Shown: piece after piece, positions 7,520 through 18,002 of the stretch
Layout of the letters: every line of letters starts with the position of its first letter
Position numbering within the stretch: the stretch's first letter is position 1
NCBI RefSeq assembly: GCF_003347665.1
Contig: NZ_QDGA01000026.1
Location: 1 to 64,000 of the forward strand
From: Microvirga calopogonii
GTDB taxonomy: Bacteria > Pseudomonadota > Alphaproteobacteria > Rhizobiales > Beijerinckiaceae
Reading direction: 5' to 3'
DNA length: 64,000 nucleotides
Notes under the pieces: generated by a model
The model's database searches: none
What the model was told of the DNA's origin: nothing
What the model saw: only the letters and a program-made list of their open reading frames with translations
Translations under genes and position numbers: made by a program

Positions 7520-9004
7520 ATGACTGACAAGAATTCCGCGGGACCAACCCGCAGGCTGGGGCTGCTGGGGGGCGTCGCCCTCGCGCTGTTCGTCGGGGGC
7601 TGCGTCTCGTTCTCGGCCGACGGCGGCCTGTCGACGGCGCAGACGGTCGCCTACACCGAGCTGGGCCAGGACGTCGTCAAGATCACCAGCGAAGCCGAGG
7701 CCATCGGCATCCAGCAGCGGGTCGAAGACCTGCTGAAGCGCCCGCTCACGCCAGAGAGCGCCGTGCAGATCGCGCTGCTGAAGAACAGGGGCCTGCAAGC
7801 CGCGTTCAATGACCTCGGCGTGTCGGAGGCCGACTACGTCCAGACGAGCCTGCCTCCGAGCCCGACTGTGTCCCTGTCCCGCCTCGGCGGCAGCCTGGAG
7901 CTGGAGGTCGAGCGCCAGATCCTGATCGGGCTGTTCGAGCTCGCCACCCTGCCCGCCCGGACCGCTGTCGCCGAGCAACGCTTCCGCGCCGCCCAGTTCC
8001 GCACCGCCGAGGCCGTGCTGCGGCTCGCCGCCGAGACCCGCCGGGAATACTACCGGGCCATCGCGGCCAACCAGCAGGTCGCCTTCATGCAGCAGGCGCT
8101 CGGCACCGCCGAGACCGCCTCCGAACTCGCGAAGCAACTCGGCGAGAGCGGCGCGCTGAACAAGCTGGAGCAGGCCCGCGAGCATGCCTTCTACCAGGAA
8201 CTCGGCGCCCAGCTCGCCCGTGCGCGGATCGAGCAGAAGGTCGCCCGCGAACGCCTGATCCGGCAGCTCGGGCTGTGGGGGCGGGACATCGACTTCCGCC
8301 TGCCCTACTCCCTGCCGCCGCTTCCGGCACGCATCGCCTCGGCCCAGGACATCGAGCGCCGTGCGCTCGAGCGGCGTGTCGATCTCCAGGCCCTGCGCCA
8401 TGATCTGGACGCGACGGCGCGCCAGTTCGGCCTGACGAATGCCACCCGGTTCGTCTCCGACGTCGAGCTCGCCGGCCTCTCGAGCTACGAGCGTACGACG
8501 TCCGTCTTCACCGAGGACGGCCGGGCCGTGGTCGAGAGCGAGAGGATCAAGCGGCGCGGATTGGAGGTCGAGTTCACGATCCCGATCTTTGACTTCGGCG
8601 CGGTCGGCGTCCGCAACGCGCAGGAAACCTACATGGCCGCGGCCAACCGCTTGGCCGAGCGGGCCGTCAACGTCCGCTCCGAGGCGCGGGAGGCCTATCT
8701 GCGCTACCGCGGCAACTACGATCTCGCCCGCCACTACCAGGGCCGCGTCCTGCCGTTGCAGAAGCGGATCCAGGACGAGGCGACCCTGCAATACAGCGGC
8801 ATGCTCGTCGACGTGAGCCAGCTCATCATCGACGCCCGCACCCGCATTCTCAGCAACGTCGACGCTATCAACGCCCGCCGCGACTTCTGGATCGCCGCCA
8901 CGGACCTCAAGGCTGCCCTCGTTGGCGGCGGCGCAGGTGGCGGTGCCGAAGGCGGAGGGGAATCCGTGGCTGCCGCCGCTGGCGGCGGTGGCGGGGGACA
9001 CTGA
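7520..9004 (+). CDS. TolC/OMF-family outer membrane efflux lipoprotein
   Basis: The 494-residue protein has a lipobox at LFVGGC (about residue 27) and then the long alpha-helical repeats of the outer membrane factor family. These include LTPESAVQIALLKNRGLQAAFNDLG, an ALERRVDLQALRHDLDA repeat, and FDFGAVGVRNAQ. It should form a trimeric outer-membrane channel. No inner membrane RND pump or membrane-fusion partner lies in the window, so it may work with the cupredoxin/oxidase set or with a pump elsewhere. The C-terminus is an unusual Gly/Ala tail ending GGGGGGH. ATG 7520 has AGGAAG 8 bp upstream; GTG/ATG codons further upstream are less likely. Confidence 0.85.
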   Translation: MTDKNSAGPTRRLGLLGGVALALFVGGCVSFSADGGLSTAQTVAYTELGQDVVKITSEAEAIGIQQRVEDLLKRPLTPESAVQIALLKNRGLQAAFNDLGVSEADYVQTSLPPSPTVSLSRLGGSLELEVERQILIGLFELATLPARTAVAEQRFRAAQFRTAEAVLRLAAETRREYYRAIAANQQVAFMQQALGTAETASELAKQLGESGALNKLEQAREHAFYQELGAQLARARIEQKVARERLIRQLGLWGRDIDFRLPYSLPPLPARIASAQDIERRALERRVDLQALRHDLDATARQFGLTNATRFVSDVELAGLSSYERTTSVFTEDGRAVVESERIKRRGLEVEFTIPIFDFGAVGVRNAQETYMAAANRLAERAVNVRSEAREAYLRYRGNYDLARHYQGRVLPLQKRIQDEATLQYSGMLVDVSQLIIDARTRILSNVDAINARRDFWIAATDLKAALVGGGAGGGAEGGGESVAAAAGGGGGGH

Positions 9005-9018
9005 CAAGGAGACACGCA

Positions 9019-10431
9019 ATGACCGATCTCTCACGCAGAGGTTTTCTCGGCGCCGGAGGCCTGGCTTTCGCAGGCGCTTCCATGGTCAGCGGACGCACGC
9101 AGGCCGCAGGGCTGCCCGAGGCGCCGATCATGACGGAAGCCACCATGCAGCCGCCGCTCCATCCGAAGAGCGGCCCTGACTACCAGCCCGTCGTCACCCT
9201 CAACGGCTGGACCCTTCCCTGGCGCCAGAACGGCGACTGGAAGGAGTTCCACCTTGTTGCCGAACCCGTCGTGCGCGAGCTCGCGCCCGGCATGAAGGCG
9301 CACCTGTGGGGCTACAACGGCCAGTCGCCCGGACCGACCATCGAGGCGGTGCAGGGCGACAAGGTCCGCATTTTCGTCACCAACAAGCTGCCGGAGAACA
9401 CGGCGGTGCACTGGCACGGCCAGCTCCTGCCCAACGGCATGGACGGCGTGGGCGGCCTCACCCAGCCGCACATCCCGCCGGGCAAGACCTTCGTGTACGA
9501 GTTCATCTGCCAGAAATCCGGCACCTTCATGTACCACCCGCACTCGGACGAGATGGTGCAGATGGCGATGGGCATGATGGGCTTCTTCGTCGTGCATCCG
9601 CGCGATCCGGCCGAACGCCGCGTCGACCGCGACTTCGTTTTCCTGCTCAACGCCTTCGACATCGAGGCCGGCAGCTACGTGCCGAAGGTCAACACGATGC
9701 TCGACTTCAATCTCTGGTGCTGGAACTCGCGCGTGTTCCCCGGCATCGATCCGCTCGTGGTGCGCCAGGGCGACAAGGTCCGGATCCGGTTCGGCAACCT
9801 GACCATGACCAACCACCCGATCCACATGCACGGCTACGACTTCAAGGTGACGGGCACGGACGGCGGTTGGGTGCCGGAGACGGCGCAGTGGCCGGAGGTC
9901 TCCGTCGATGTGGCGGTCGGGCAAATGCGCGCCTTCGAGTTCGTGGCGAATGCGCCGGGCGACTGGGCGATCCACTGCCACAAGTCACACCACACCATGA
10001 ATGCCATGGGCCACGATGTGAAGACCTACATCGGCGTGAACATGAAGAGGACGGCTGCGGCCATCAAGAAGATCGCGCCGGGCTACATGCCGATGGGCGG
10101 CAGCGGCATGGGCGAGATGGGCTCGATGGAGATGCCGCTGCCCGACAACACGCTGCCGATGATGACCGGCTTTGCCCAGTTCGGTCCGGTCGAGATGGGC
10201 GGCATGTTCTCGGTCGTGAAGGTCCGTCCCGGCCTCGCCGCCGACGATTACAAGGATCCGGGTTGGTACAAGCACCCGGAGGGGACGGTCGCATACGAGT
10301 GGACGGGCGAGAAGCTTACCGAGCCCGCCCGCGCGACGTCACCCGACAGCGGCATGAAGGCGACGGAATTCCATGCGGTCGATCCGCGGAAGCGGCCGGT
10401 CCGCACGGCCGGCGGCCATGACAATCACTGA
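9019..10431 (+). CDS. Tat-exported multicopper oxidase
   Basis: This 470-residue oxidase starts with a twin-arginine signal, SRRGFLGAGG. All four copper-ligand motifs are present: HWHG (His131/133), HPHS (His173/175), HPIHMH (from His266) and HCHKSHHTM (from His319). It should oxidise Cu(I) to less toxic Cu(II) in the periplasm while reducing O2. The C-terminal third carries Met/Gly-rich stretches (GGSGMGEMGSMEM) that can bind Cu(I), as in CueO/CopA. It sits 14 bp behind the OMF gene, in an operon with cupredoxin and CusF genes. It is CopA/CumA-like; I avoid a symbol because copA also names the ATPase. Confidence 0.92.
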   Translation: MTDLSRRGFLGAGGLAFAGASMVSGRTQAAGLPEAPIMTEATMQPPLHPKSGPDYQPVVTLNGWTLPWRQNGDWKEFHLVAEPVVRELAPGMKAHLWGYNGQSPGPTIEAVQGDKVRIFVTNKLPENTAVHWHGQLLPNGMDGVGGLTQPHIPPGKTFVYEFICQKSGTFMYHPHSDEMVQMAMGMMGFFVVHPRDPAERRVDRDFVFLLNAFDIEAGSYVPKVNTMLDFNLWCWNSRVFPGIDPLVVRQGDKVRIRFGNLTMTNHPIHMHGYDFKVTGTDGGWVPETAQWPEVSVDVAVGQMRAFEFVANAPGDWAIHCHKSHHTMNAMGHDVKTYIGVNMKRTAAAIKKIAPGYMPMGGSGMGEMGSMEMPLPDNTLPMMTGFAQFGPVEMGGMFSVVKVRPGLAADDYKDPGWYKHPEGTVAYEWTGEKLTEPARATSPDSGMKATEFHAVDPRKRPVRTAGGHDNH

Positions 10432-10462
10432 TCCCGTTCAGAACCACAGCAAGGAGCACTCA

Positions 10463-10954
10463 ATGACGGTTCGTCTTTCCACCCTTGTCGTCGCTGCCGC
10501 GGCGTTGGCGCTCTCGACCGGACTGGCGCTTGCCGGTCCCGGCGAGCCCGGCCACAGCCACCGGTCGTTCGCGGCCGGCGAGCCGGGCGACGCGAAGAAG
10601 CCTGTCGCCCGCACCATCGTCGTCTCCATGAAGGAGACCGACGACGCGAAGATGCTGTTCGAACCCAATCAGGTCGAGATCAAGCGCGGCGAGCAGGTGA
10701 AGTTCGTGCTCAAGAACCACGGATCGGTCGATCACGAGTTCATGCTCGACACCATCGAGCATAACGCCAAGCACAAGATCGCCATGGAGAAGAACCCGGA
10801 CATGGAGCACGACGACCCGAACGGGAAGCGTCTGGCGCCGAAGGGTTCCCACGAGATCGTCTGGCGCTTCACCAAACCCGGCACCTTCGAGTTCGCCTGC
10901 CTGATCCCGGGCCACTACGAGTCCGGCATGCACGGCACCGTCGTCGTCAAGTGA
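10463..10954 (+). CDS. Periplasmic cupredoxin (CopI-like)
   Basis: The 163-residue protein has a cleavable signal (to about ALAGPGEPGH) and one cupredoxin domain. Type-1 copper ligands are visible: His in SVDHEFML, then Cys, His and Met in FACLIPGHYESGM. It starts GPGEPGHSHRS after the signal, a His-containing mature N-terminus typical of CopI-type copper tolerance proteins. It probably binds periplasmic copper and may exchange electrons with the multicopper oxidase encoded 31 bp upstream. ATG 10463 follows AAGGAG by 6 bp. Confidence 0.88.
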   Translation: MTVRLSTLVVAAAALALSTGLALAGPGEPGHSHRSFAAGEPGDAKKPVARTIVVSMKETDDAKMLFEPNQVEIKRGEQVKFVLKNHGSVDHEFMLDTIEHNAKHKIAMEKNPDMEHDDPNGKRLAPKGSHEIVWRFTKPGTFEFACLIPGHYESGMHGTVVVK

Positions 10955-11001
10955 CGAACCCGATCCCTCAATCCCCAACCAACCCAATGATGGAGTTTTC
11001 C

Positions 11002-11292
11002 ATGAAGCGCATTGCCATCAGCCTGATCGCCGCCATCGCCCTGTCGGGTGCCGCACTCGGGCAGAGCCTGCCGACGGTGTCCGGCACGGTCGAGAAGGTC
11101 GACGCCGCCCAGAGCAAGATCACCATCGACCACGGTGCGATTCCGAACCTGAACATGGATGCCATGACGATGGTCTTCCGGGCCCAGGATCCGGCCCTGC
11201 TCAAGGGCATCAAAGCGGGTGACAAGGTGCAGTTCACCGCCGACCGGGTGAATGGCCAGATCTCCGTCACCTCGATCAAGAAGGGCTCGTAA
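11002..11292 (+). CDS. CusF-like periplasmic copper-binding protein
   Basis: A signal peptide (MKRIAISLIAAIALSGAALG) leads into a ~70-residue OB-fold domain of the CusF/CopK type: VSGTVEKVD, KITIDHGAIPNLNMDAMTMVFRA, GDKVQFTADRV. The Met/His positions that bind Cu(I) in CusF (His in DHG, Met in MDAMTM) are present. It would act as a periplasmic metallochaperone. GGAG at 10991 suits ATG 11002 better than the earlier ATG 10987. Its domain is almost repeated as the C-terminal half of the next gene, suggesting a local duplication. Confidence 0.85.
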   Translation: MKRIAISLIAAIALSGAALGQSLPTVSGTVEKVDAAQSKITIDHGAIPNLNMDAMTMVFRAQDPALLKGIKAGDKVQFTADRVNGQISVTSIKKGS

Positions 11293-11356
11293 GGCCCACG
11301 CCGCCCCGCGGGCTTTGGCTCGCGGGGCGGCAACCCGTTTCAAGAAAGAGACCGCG

Positions 11357-12061
11357 ATGAAACGCCTGACCGTTACCCTCACCGCCCTTGGAGCCATCCT
11401 GGCTACCGTCGCCGTCGGCCCCGCCCCGCTTGCTCAGGCGCAGCCTGCCAAAGGGGCCCCTGCCGCCTATGAGCGGGTGCGCGAGGTCATGGACGACCGG
11501 TTTAAGGACATGAAGCTCACGGGAGATCCCGACAGGGACTTCGCGGCCCTTCTCATCGCCCACCAAGAGGACCTGATCTTCCTCGCCCGGACGCAGTTGG
11601 AGCACGGTGCCGACGAGCAGCTCCGCCAGGTGGCGCAGAAGATCATCGACGAGCAGCAGAAGCAGATTTCCCAATTGAAGGATTGGCAGGTCCGCAACCG
11701 CCAGGCGGACTACCGCGCCAAGGCGGACCAGTCACCGCACGGGTCAGGGCCGCTCGACCGGACTGGCTCCCCGGCTCCTCAAGTCCAGGCGACCGCTCCG
11801 GTGCAACCCGCTCCTCAACCCGAAGCGGCGAGCCAGCTTCCGGTGGTTTCCGGGACGGTCGAGAAGGTTGATGCCGATGCAGGCAAGGTCACCATTGACC
11901 ACGGGCCGATCCCGAACCTCAACATGGATGCGATGACCATGGTGTTCCGGGCGCAGGACCCGTCTATCCTGAAAGGCGTCAAGACCGGTGACAAGGTCCG
12001 GTTCCAGGCCGACCGCGTGAACGGCCAGATCAGCGTCGTCAGGATCCAGAAGGGAAAGTGA
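11357..12061 (+). CDS. DUF305-like/CusF fusion protein, periplasmic
   Basis: This 234-residue exported protein has three parts. After a signal peptide (to about AQAQPAKG) comes a helical DUF305-like module (residues ~36-120) with FAALLIAHQEDLIFLARTQLEHG, HQ/H residues and a C-terminal QKQISQLKDW helix. A Pro/Gln linker follows (~125-160), then a CusF domain (~162-233) nearly identical to the preceding protein (IPNLNMDAMTMVFRAQDP). Joining a metal-binding helical bundle to a Cu(I) chaperone could channel copper within one chain; this is inference. It lies 64 bp after the stand-alone CusF gene, in the same orientation. The first module lacks the canonical double-His HHQ of DUF305 and has AHQ. 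Confidence 0.75.
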   Translation: MKRLTVTLTALGAILATVAVGPAPLAQAQPAKGAPAAYERVREVMDDRFKDMKLTGDPDRDFAALLIAHQEDLIFLARTQLEHGADEQLRQVAQKIIDEQQKQISQLKDWQVRNRQADYRAKADQSPHGSGPLDRTGSPAPQVQATAPVQPAPQPEAASQLPVVSGTVEKVDADAGKVTIDHGPIPNLNMDAMTMVFRAQDPSILKGVKTGDKVRFQADRVNGQISVVRIQKGK

Positions 12062-12138
12062 CCATCACCGGCGGCCTCGCGTTGCCTTGGATCAATGCCG
12101 CAACGCGCAGCCGCCGATAATCCGACAATGGGAGCGGC

Positions 12139-12162
12139 TTGACCTTCCCATGATCGGAAGGC
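12139..12162 (+). promoter_or_regulatory. CueR-like operator/promoter of the Cu-ATPase gene
   Basis: TTGACC (12139-12144) overlaps a dyad ACCTTCC-catgatc-GGAAGGC (12142-12162), close to the E. coli copA promoter pattern. It stands 37 bp upstream of the P-type ATPase start. The separate operator shows that the ATPase is its own transcription unit within the island. The rest of 12062-12138 holds no gene. Confidence 0.75.
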
Positions 12163-12198
12163 CGAACATCAGTCCCAGGGTAACACGCGAGGTGAGCC

Positions 12199-14604
<2,406 letters not shown>

Positions 14605-14744
14605 TGGCCTGACCGGGCGGGCCGATGGAAGAAGGCCGCGATGACGTCGACAAGTGGGAAGCAGGCAGCGCCCGCGTGGCGCCGAGTTGAAGAATGTAGT
14701 AGCTTTGGAGAGTGGGACGCACGCCTTTCTTCGGAGGGCAAGCC

Positions 14745-15038
14745 GTGACACCTTCAATTCATCCGTTGGCACCGCACGCGCTGCCGATCTTCATTGCGTC
14801 TCACGCTGGAACAGACTACCTCATGGTCGGAATGGCGATCTTTCTGGTCGCGTTCGTGCTCGCGATAGGTCTCTTTTACCTGAGACTGCACGCCCTCCCC
14901 GACCAGATCGCTCACAAGCCCACGAAGATGCAGTACGAGATCGTGTGCGCACTGGGCTTGCTCGACATGTTCACACACATCAACGCCTTTTGGGTCGCAG
15001 GGCTCCGGCGGCCTATTGGACGTGCTGGGGCTCCCTAG
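14745..15038 (+). CDS. Small two-helix membrane protein, C-terminus possibly altered
   Basis: GTG 14745 follows GGAGGG by 6 bp and gives a 97-residue protein. It has a hydrophobic helix (YLMVGMAIFLVAFVLAIGLFYLRL), a basic loop (DQIAHKPTKMQYEIV) and a second helix (LGLLDMFTHINAFWVAGL). I recall a family of small Hyphomicrobiales membrane proteins with this HSLP...AHR...FTH...FWV layout that continue for a further ~25 residues. Here the frame turns into RRPIGRAGAP and stops, so a 3' frameshift is likely. It stands behind the Cu-ATPase gene; a function in copper handling is guilt by association only. Confidence 0.5.
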   Translation: MTPSIHPLAPHALPIFIASHAGTDYLMVGMAIFLVAFVLAIGLFYLRLHALPDQIAHKPTKMQYEIVCALGLLDMFTHINAFWVAGLRRPIGRAGAP

Positions 15039-15093
15039 CCCTGCTCGCGGCCGGTCTCGCAGGACGCCTGTCCGGCATCGTCTGATCACTCCC

Positions 15094-15396
15094 TCAGCGT
15101 CCGATCATCCTGTTGTAGACCGGCACGAACAGGACGGTCCCGATCCAGGCGGCCACCGCGTTGCCCACGATCCCTTCCAGGAGAGTGCGCCCGGCACTGT
15201 CCGGGTTCGTCGCGAAGAGGCTGACCCAGCCATGGGCAAGGCCCGAGGTCGGCCAGACGAACGACAGCAGGTAACAGATCACGAACAGTCCGACGAGGGT
15301 CGTGGTCAGCGCCCACCCCGTGGCCACGAGGTGCATCGGGGCCGCTTCATGAGCCTGCGAAGTGGGCAGCGTCGTCTTGAAGGTTGAAGTCGACAT
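15094..15396 (-). CDS. DUF5676-like membrane protein
   Basis: The 100-residue protein from ATG 15396 has two membrane helices: LVATGWALTTTLVGLFVICYLLSFVWP and EGIVGNAVAAWIGTVLFVPVYNRM. The FVICYLL and FVPxYN signatures match DUF5676 proteins, which often neighbour copper ATPases and DUF305 genes. GGAGG 5 bp before the ATG is a good ribosome site. A TATAAT -10 on this strand (complement of 15431-15436) lies upstream with no clear -35. Its biochemical role is unknown. Confidence 0.6.
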   Translation of the reverse strand: MSTSTFKTTLPTSQAHEAAPMHLVATGWALTTTLVGLFVICYLLSFVWPTSGLAHGWVSLFATNPDSAGRTLLEGIVGNAVAAWIGTVLFVPVYNRMIGR

Positions 15397-15438
15397 GATC
15401 GCCTCCGCGATCTTGGACCCCCACGCAGCAATTATACA

Positions 15439-15473
15439 CCTGAGGGAGCCTGGAAGCACGAGGCTCCCTCAGG
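15439..15473 (-). terminator. Strong stem-loop between DUF305 and DUF5676 genes
   Basis: CCTGAGGGAGCC, an 11-base loop, GGCTCCCTCAGG: a perfect 12-bp stem. It lies after the DUF305 stop (15514) and before the next leftward gene. There is no U-tract, so it may be a factor-assisted terminator or mRNA 3'-end stabiliser. Confidence 0.5.
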
Positions 15474-15513
15474 TCGCAACGCCTGCGTCCAACGAGTGCG
15501 ACAGTTCACAAGT

Positions 15514-16044
15514 CTACTGGGCGCCTTCCTTCTTGGCATTCTTCTGTAGCCATTCTTTCATCTCGGCGATTTCCTGGCCCTGCTCCTTCTTCGTCTTCTC
15601 GGCCATCTTCTTGGCCTCGGCGTTGTTGCCCGTCTTGAGGACCACGTCGGCCATGTCGATCGCGCCCTGGTGGTGGGCGATTATCCCGCAGATGAAGGCG
15701 ACGTCGGAGTCCTTAATCATGTGGGCGGCCATCATCGGGCCGTGCATCTTCATCATGGCTTGCATGTAGCCCTTCTGGGCCTCGTTCATGTTGGCCATCA
15801 TGCCCTGCATGTTCTGCATCATTCCCGACATATCCATGCCCTGCATGTTCTGCATGCCCTGCATCTGGCCGCCCGCCTGCACGGCCGTCCGGCACTCCTC
15901 CGGCAGGCTCTCGGCCGACATGGCCATCTGGCCGCCGGAGGGATGCTGCATTTGGCCCTGCGGGGCCTGAGACTGTTGGGCCATGGTGCCCCATGCCGTG
16001 GCGGAGGCAAGCAGGGTCGCGAGAGTGATGGTTCGGATGGTCAT
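15514..16044 (-). CDS. DUF305 protein, Met-rich, exported
   Basis: A signal peptide (MTIRTITLATLLASATAWGTMAQ) leads into a Met/Gln-rich segment with repeated MQNMQGM-like units (~60-85). A DUF305 domain with the IIAHHQGAIDMADVVL helix follows. The double His and the many Met residues are suited to Cu(I)/Cu(II) binding in the periplasm. The protein is 176 residues. The C-terminal helix QGQEIAEMKEWLQKNAKKEG matches the family end and is the same segment preserved in the relic at 54481. It precedes the Csp-like gene's neighbourhood in a leftward cluster of three genes (15514, 16072, 16514). Confidence 0.85.
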   Translation of the reverse strand: MTIRTITLATLLASATAWGTMAQQSQAPQGQMQHPSGGQMAMSAESLPEECRTAVQAGGQMQGMQNMQGMDMSGMMQNMQGMMANMNEAQKGYMQAMMKMHGPMMAAHMIKDSDVAFICGIIAHHQGAIDMADVVLKTGNNAEAKKMAEKTKKEQGQEIAEMKEWLQKNAKKEGAQ

Positions 16045-16071
16045 CTTGTTTTCTTTCCAGGGTTGTGAGGT

Positions 16072-16404
16072 TCAGGCCGCCATCTGTCGGCAGCTCTCGG
16101 CACAGCGGCGACATTGGTCGACGCATTCCTGCATGTCGCCGACCTGTTCGCAGGACTTGGCGCACTCCTCGCAGATCTCGGCGCACTCGCGGCACGTGTG
16201 CTTGTGGTGGGGCGTGCCGATCAGCATGAAGTCGGCCGAGGTGCGGCAGATCTCGGCGCAGGCCATCATGAGGCGGAAATGATCCGGCTCCACGTGCTTG
16301 CCGCCCTGCTCCAGGCAGTGGGTCATCGCCATGCCGAGGCAGGTCCGGTAGCAGCGCAGGCATTCGTCGATGCAGGATTGCATCTCCTTGGACATCCGGT
16401 GCAT
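16072..16404 (-). CDS. Copper storage protein, Csp3/DUF326 type
   Basis: The 110-residue protein lacks a signal peptide, so it should be cytosolic. Its four predicted helices are lined with Cys and His: SCIDECLRCYRTCLG, HCLEQGG, ACAEICRTSAD, HHKHTCRECAEICEECAKSCE, and CVDQCRRCAESC. This is the pattern of four-helix-bundle Csp proteins that store many Cu(I) ions per chain inside the bundle. It lies 27 bp from the DUF305 gene (16044), which suggests co-transcription. Cytosolic storage beside export is a known but less common strategy. Confidence 0.88.
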   Translation of the reverse strand: MHRMSKEMQSCIDECLRCYRTCLGMAMTHCLEQGGKHVEPDHFRLMMACAEICRTSADFMLIGTPHHKHTCRECAEICEECAKSCEQVGDMQECVDQCRRCAESCRQMAA

Positions 16405-16513
16405 GTCCGTCTCCTGGGTTCAGGCGCGTGAGGTCTTCAGCCCGGGCGGACGCGGCGCCCGACGCGCCAACGGGCCGGCTGACTTGCAAGCGGCATGGCC
16501 GCTTTGTTCCGGA

Positions 16514-16876
16514 TCAGGTGCGTTTCGGCGGGCGGCCGATGCCGGACGGCACGTCCGGCACGGGAGTCAGGTCCGGCGGGATCGGAACCGCTTCGGACAG
16601 CGGCACGCCCTGCGCCAGGTTCGAGAGGACCGGAACCACGGCCATGATGCAGCCGGGATGGCAGCAGAACTGCCCGGCCTCATGAGGCTTGGAGGTGCTG
16701 CCGTGGTGGTGATCAGGCTGGCCCAGGGATGCGTATGTGGTTCCCACCGCGTGGGTGGACGCCCCATGATCGTTGGCCTCGGCCCGAACGGCCGCATACA
16801 GCGGAGCGCTGGCGAGGGCGATGGCCACCAGAGCGACCGTCAGGCGGCTGAGCACGAAGCGGATCAGGTCATGCAC
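16514..16876 (-). CDS. His-rich exported protein of the copper island
   Basis: From GTG 16876 (VHDLIRFVLSRLTVALVAIALASAPLYA) a 120-residue protein starts with a signal-anchor segment. A His-rich stretch follows (DHGASTHAVG, QPDHHHGS), then a Cys cluster, GQFCCHPGCIMAV. The same order is seen in the 6551 protein (hydrophobic, His-rich, CC...C), and the two are probably distant paralogs. The frame stays open further upstream to 17020, but that part overlaps the copper operator at 16973. AAGGA lies upstream of the GTG. It probably binds copper outside the cytosol; the family is not certain. Confidence 0.55.
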   Translation of the reverse strand: MHDLIRFVLSRLTVALVAIALASAPLYAAVRAEANDHGASTHAVGTTYASLGQPDHHHGSTSKPHEAGQFCCHPGCIMAVVPVLSNLAQGVPLSEAVPIPPDLTPVPDVPSGIGRPPKRT

Positions 16877-16972
16877 GGCATCGTCCTTGAGCTCATGGTC
16901 CCAACGATGGCGCGCGCGAGCGGTTCCGTGAGACGGCCGAGGCGCCTTGTCGTCGATCGGCGCAACGGCCTC

Positions 16973-16996
16973 TTGACCTTGCCACCATTGTAAGCC
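16973..16996 (+). promoter_or_regulatory. CueR-like operator/promoter, third site
   Basis: TTGACC (16973-16978) begins a weaker dyad ACCTTGC-caccatt-GTAAGCC (16976-16996). It lies 41 bp before the chaperone gene at 17038, the same distance as at 6269 to 6333. The right half-site has diverged from AAGGT, so affinity for the regulator may be lower. Confidence 0.65.
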
Positions 16997-17037
16997 GCAC
17001 GGTTGCACCATCACCGTCATAAAATGGAGATGAAGCG

Positions 17038-17295
17038 ATGTGCGGATGCAGCACCCACCAGAGCCAGTCCACCCAGACCGTCGATCGTGACCCGTCCACC
17101 CTTACCCTGCGGGTCGAGGATATGACCTGCGGGCATTGCGCCGGCACGATCAGGAAGGCCATCGAGACGGGCCTGCCCGGCACGAGCGTCGAGGCCGATC
17201 CGGCCTCCAAGCTTGTCTCGGTCCGCGGCAGCACCGATTTGAGTTCCATCAAGGCCCTCGTGACAGAGGCCGGCTACACCCCGACCGCAGCCTGA
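17038..17295 (+). CDS. HMA-domain copper chaperone (CopZ-like)
   Basis: The 85-residue protein has a short Cys-containing N-terminus (MCGCSTHQ) and one HMA domain. The canonical metal loop is VEDMTCGHCAGTIRKAI, and the final strand ends TEAGYTP. The His in CGHC is frequent in copper chaperones. It should carry Cu(I) in the cytosol to the ATPase of the island. It is directly behind the 16973 operator and 11 bp ahead of the DUF411 gene. Confidence 0.88.
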   Translation: MCGCSTHQSQSTQTVDRDPSTLTLRVEDMTCGHCAGTIRKAIETGLPGTSVEADPASKLVSVRGSTDLSSIKALVTEAGYTPTAA

Positions 17296-17306
17296 AGGAG
17301 GAATCC

Positions 17307-17780
17307 ATGCTCGACCGCCGCCGTTTCCTGACCGTCCTCGGCACCGCGGGGGCGGTCCTGGCCATGGGGCCCGCCCTTGCCGATGCGGGCCTGCCAAAGG
17401 TCGTCGTAAGCAAGGATCCGTCCTGCGGCTGCTGTTCCGGCTGGGTCGACCACCTCAAGGCCGCCGGATTTCCCGTTGAGGTCCATGAGACGGCCGAGAT
17501 CAACCGGGTGAAAGTGCGGCTCGACGTTCCCGATGACCTCGCCTCCTGTCACACGGCGGAGGTCGGCGGCTACGTCATCGAGGGCCACGTACCAGCGGAC
17601 GCGATCAAGCGCCTGCTGATCGAGAAGCCACAGGCCAAGGGGCTGGCCGTCCCGGGAATGCCGGTCGGCTCGCCGGGCATGGAGGTGCCCGGGGTCGAGA
17701 ACGACACCTATGAGGTCGTCCTCTTCGGCCCCTCCGGTCAGAAGACCTTCGCACGCTATCAAGGAGGACGTGCCGTCTGA
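17307..17780 (+). CDS. DUF411 metal-binding protein, Tat-like signal
   Basis: The 157-residue protein starts MLDRRRFLTVLGTAGAVLAMG, a twin-arginine-like signal. The DUF411 body carries DPSCGCCSGWVDHLKAAGF, DDLASCHTAEVGGYVIEGHVPADAIKRLL and GMPVGSPGMEVPG. The CGCC motif, the His in GHVP and the Met/Gly loops are conserved in this family, which is regularly found with copper and silver resistance genes. A periplasmic copper-binding role is likely. AAGGAGG precedes ATG 17307 by 6 bp. It closes the copper island. Confidence 0.85.
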   Translation: MLDRRRFLTVLGTAGAVLAMGPALADAGLPKVVVSKDPSCGCCSGWVDHLKAAGFPVEVHETAEINRVKVRLDVPDDLASCHTAEVGGYVIEGHVPADAIKRLLIEKPQAKGLAVPGMPVGSPGMEVPGVENDTYEVVLFGPSGQKTFARYQGGRAV

Positions 17781-17873
17781 TCCCGCTCACCTGACCGGAT
17801 CTTCGATCCATCATCGTCAGACCGAGCCCGTGATCCTACCCCGGCGGCACTCCGGGACGGTCGCGTCGGATTA

Positions 17874-17887
17874 ATGAGCGGGCTCAT
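17874..17887. promoter_or_regulatory. LysR-regulon palindrome, orphan copy
   Basis: ATGAGC-GG-GCTCAT, a perfect 6-bp dyad followed by AAATCAACG. It matches the sites at 19448, 20394 and 23094 except for a 2-bp spacer. No intact gene starts here; the nearest candidate is the relic at 18003-18185. The remainder of 17781-18002 contains no gene. Confidence 0.5.
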
Positions 17888-18002
17888 AAATCAACGATCC
17901 CGCTTGCGCGGCAAGATTGCCCTATGGAGCGGGCAACGCGGAACACTGTCGCGGTCCCGCACTCGCCGAATGGACGGGATGACCATCCTGCGGTGACGCA
18001 CC

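Noticed and set aside
7433..9034. 533-codon minus-strand frame opposite the OMF gene
   Set aside because: It mirrors the codon pattern of the real gene, whose family motifs are clear. The antisense product is low-complexity.
15788..15870. Short tandem repeats suggestive of a repeat array
   Set aside because: They are the Met-Gln-rich codons of the DUF305 gene (MQNMQGM units), not a CRISPR or intergenic repeat. No CRISPR array is seen in the window.
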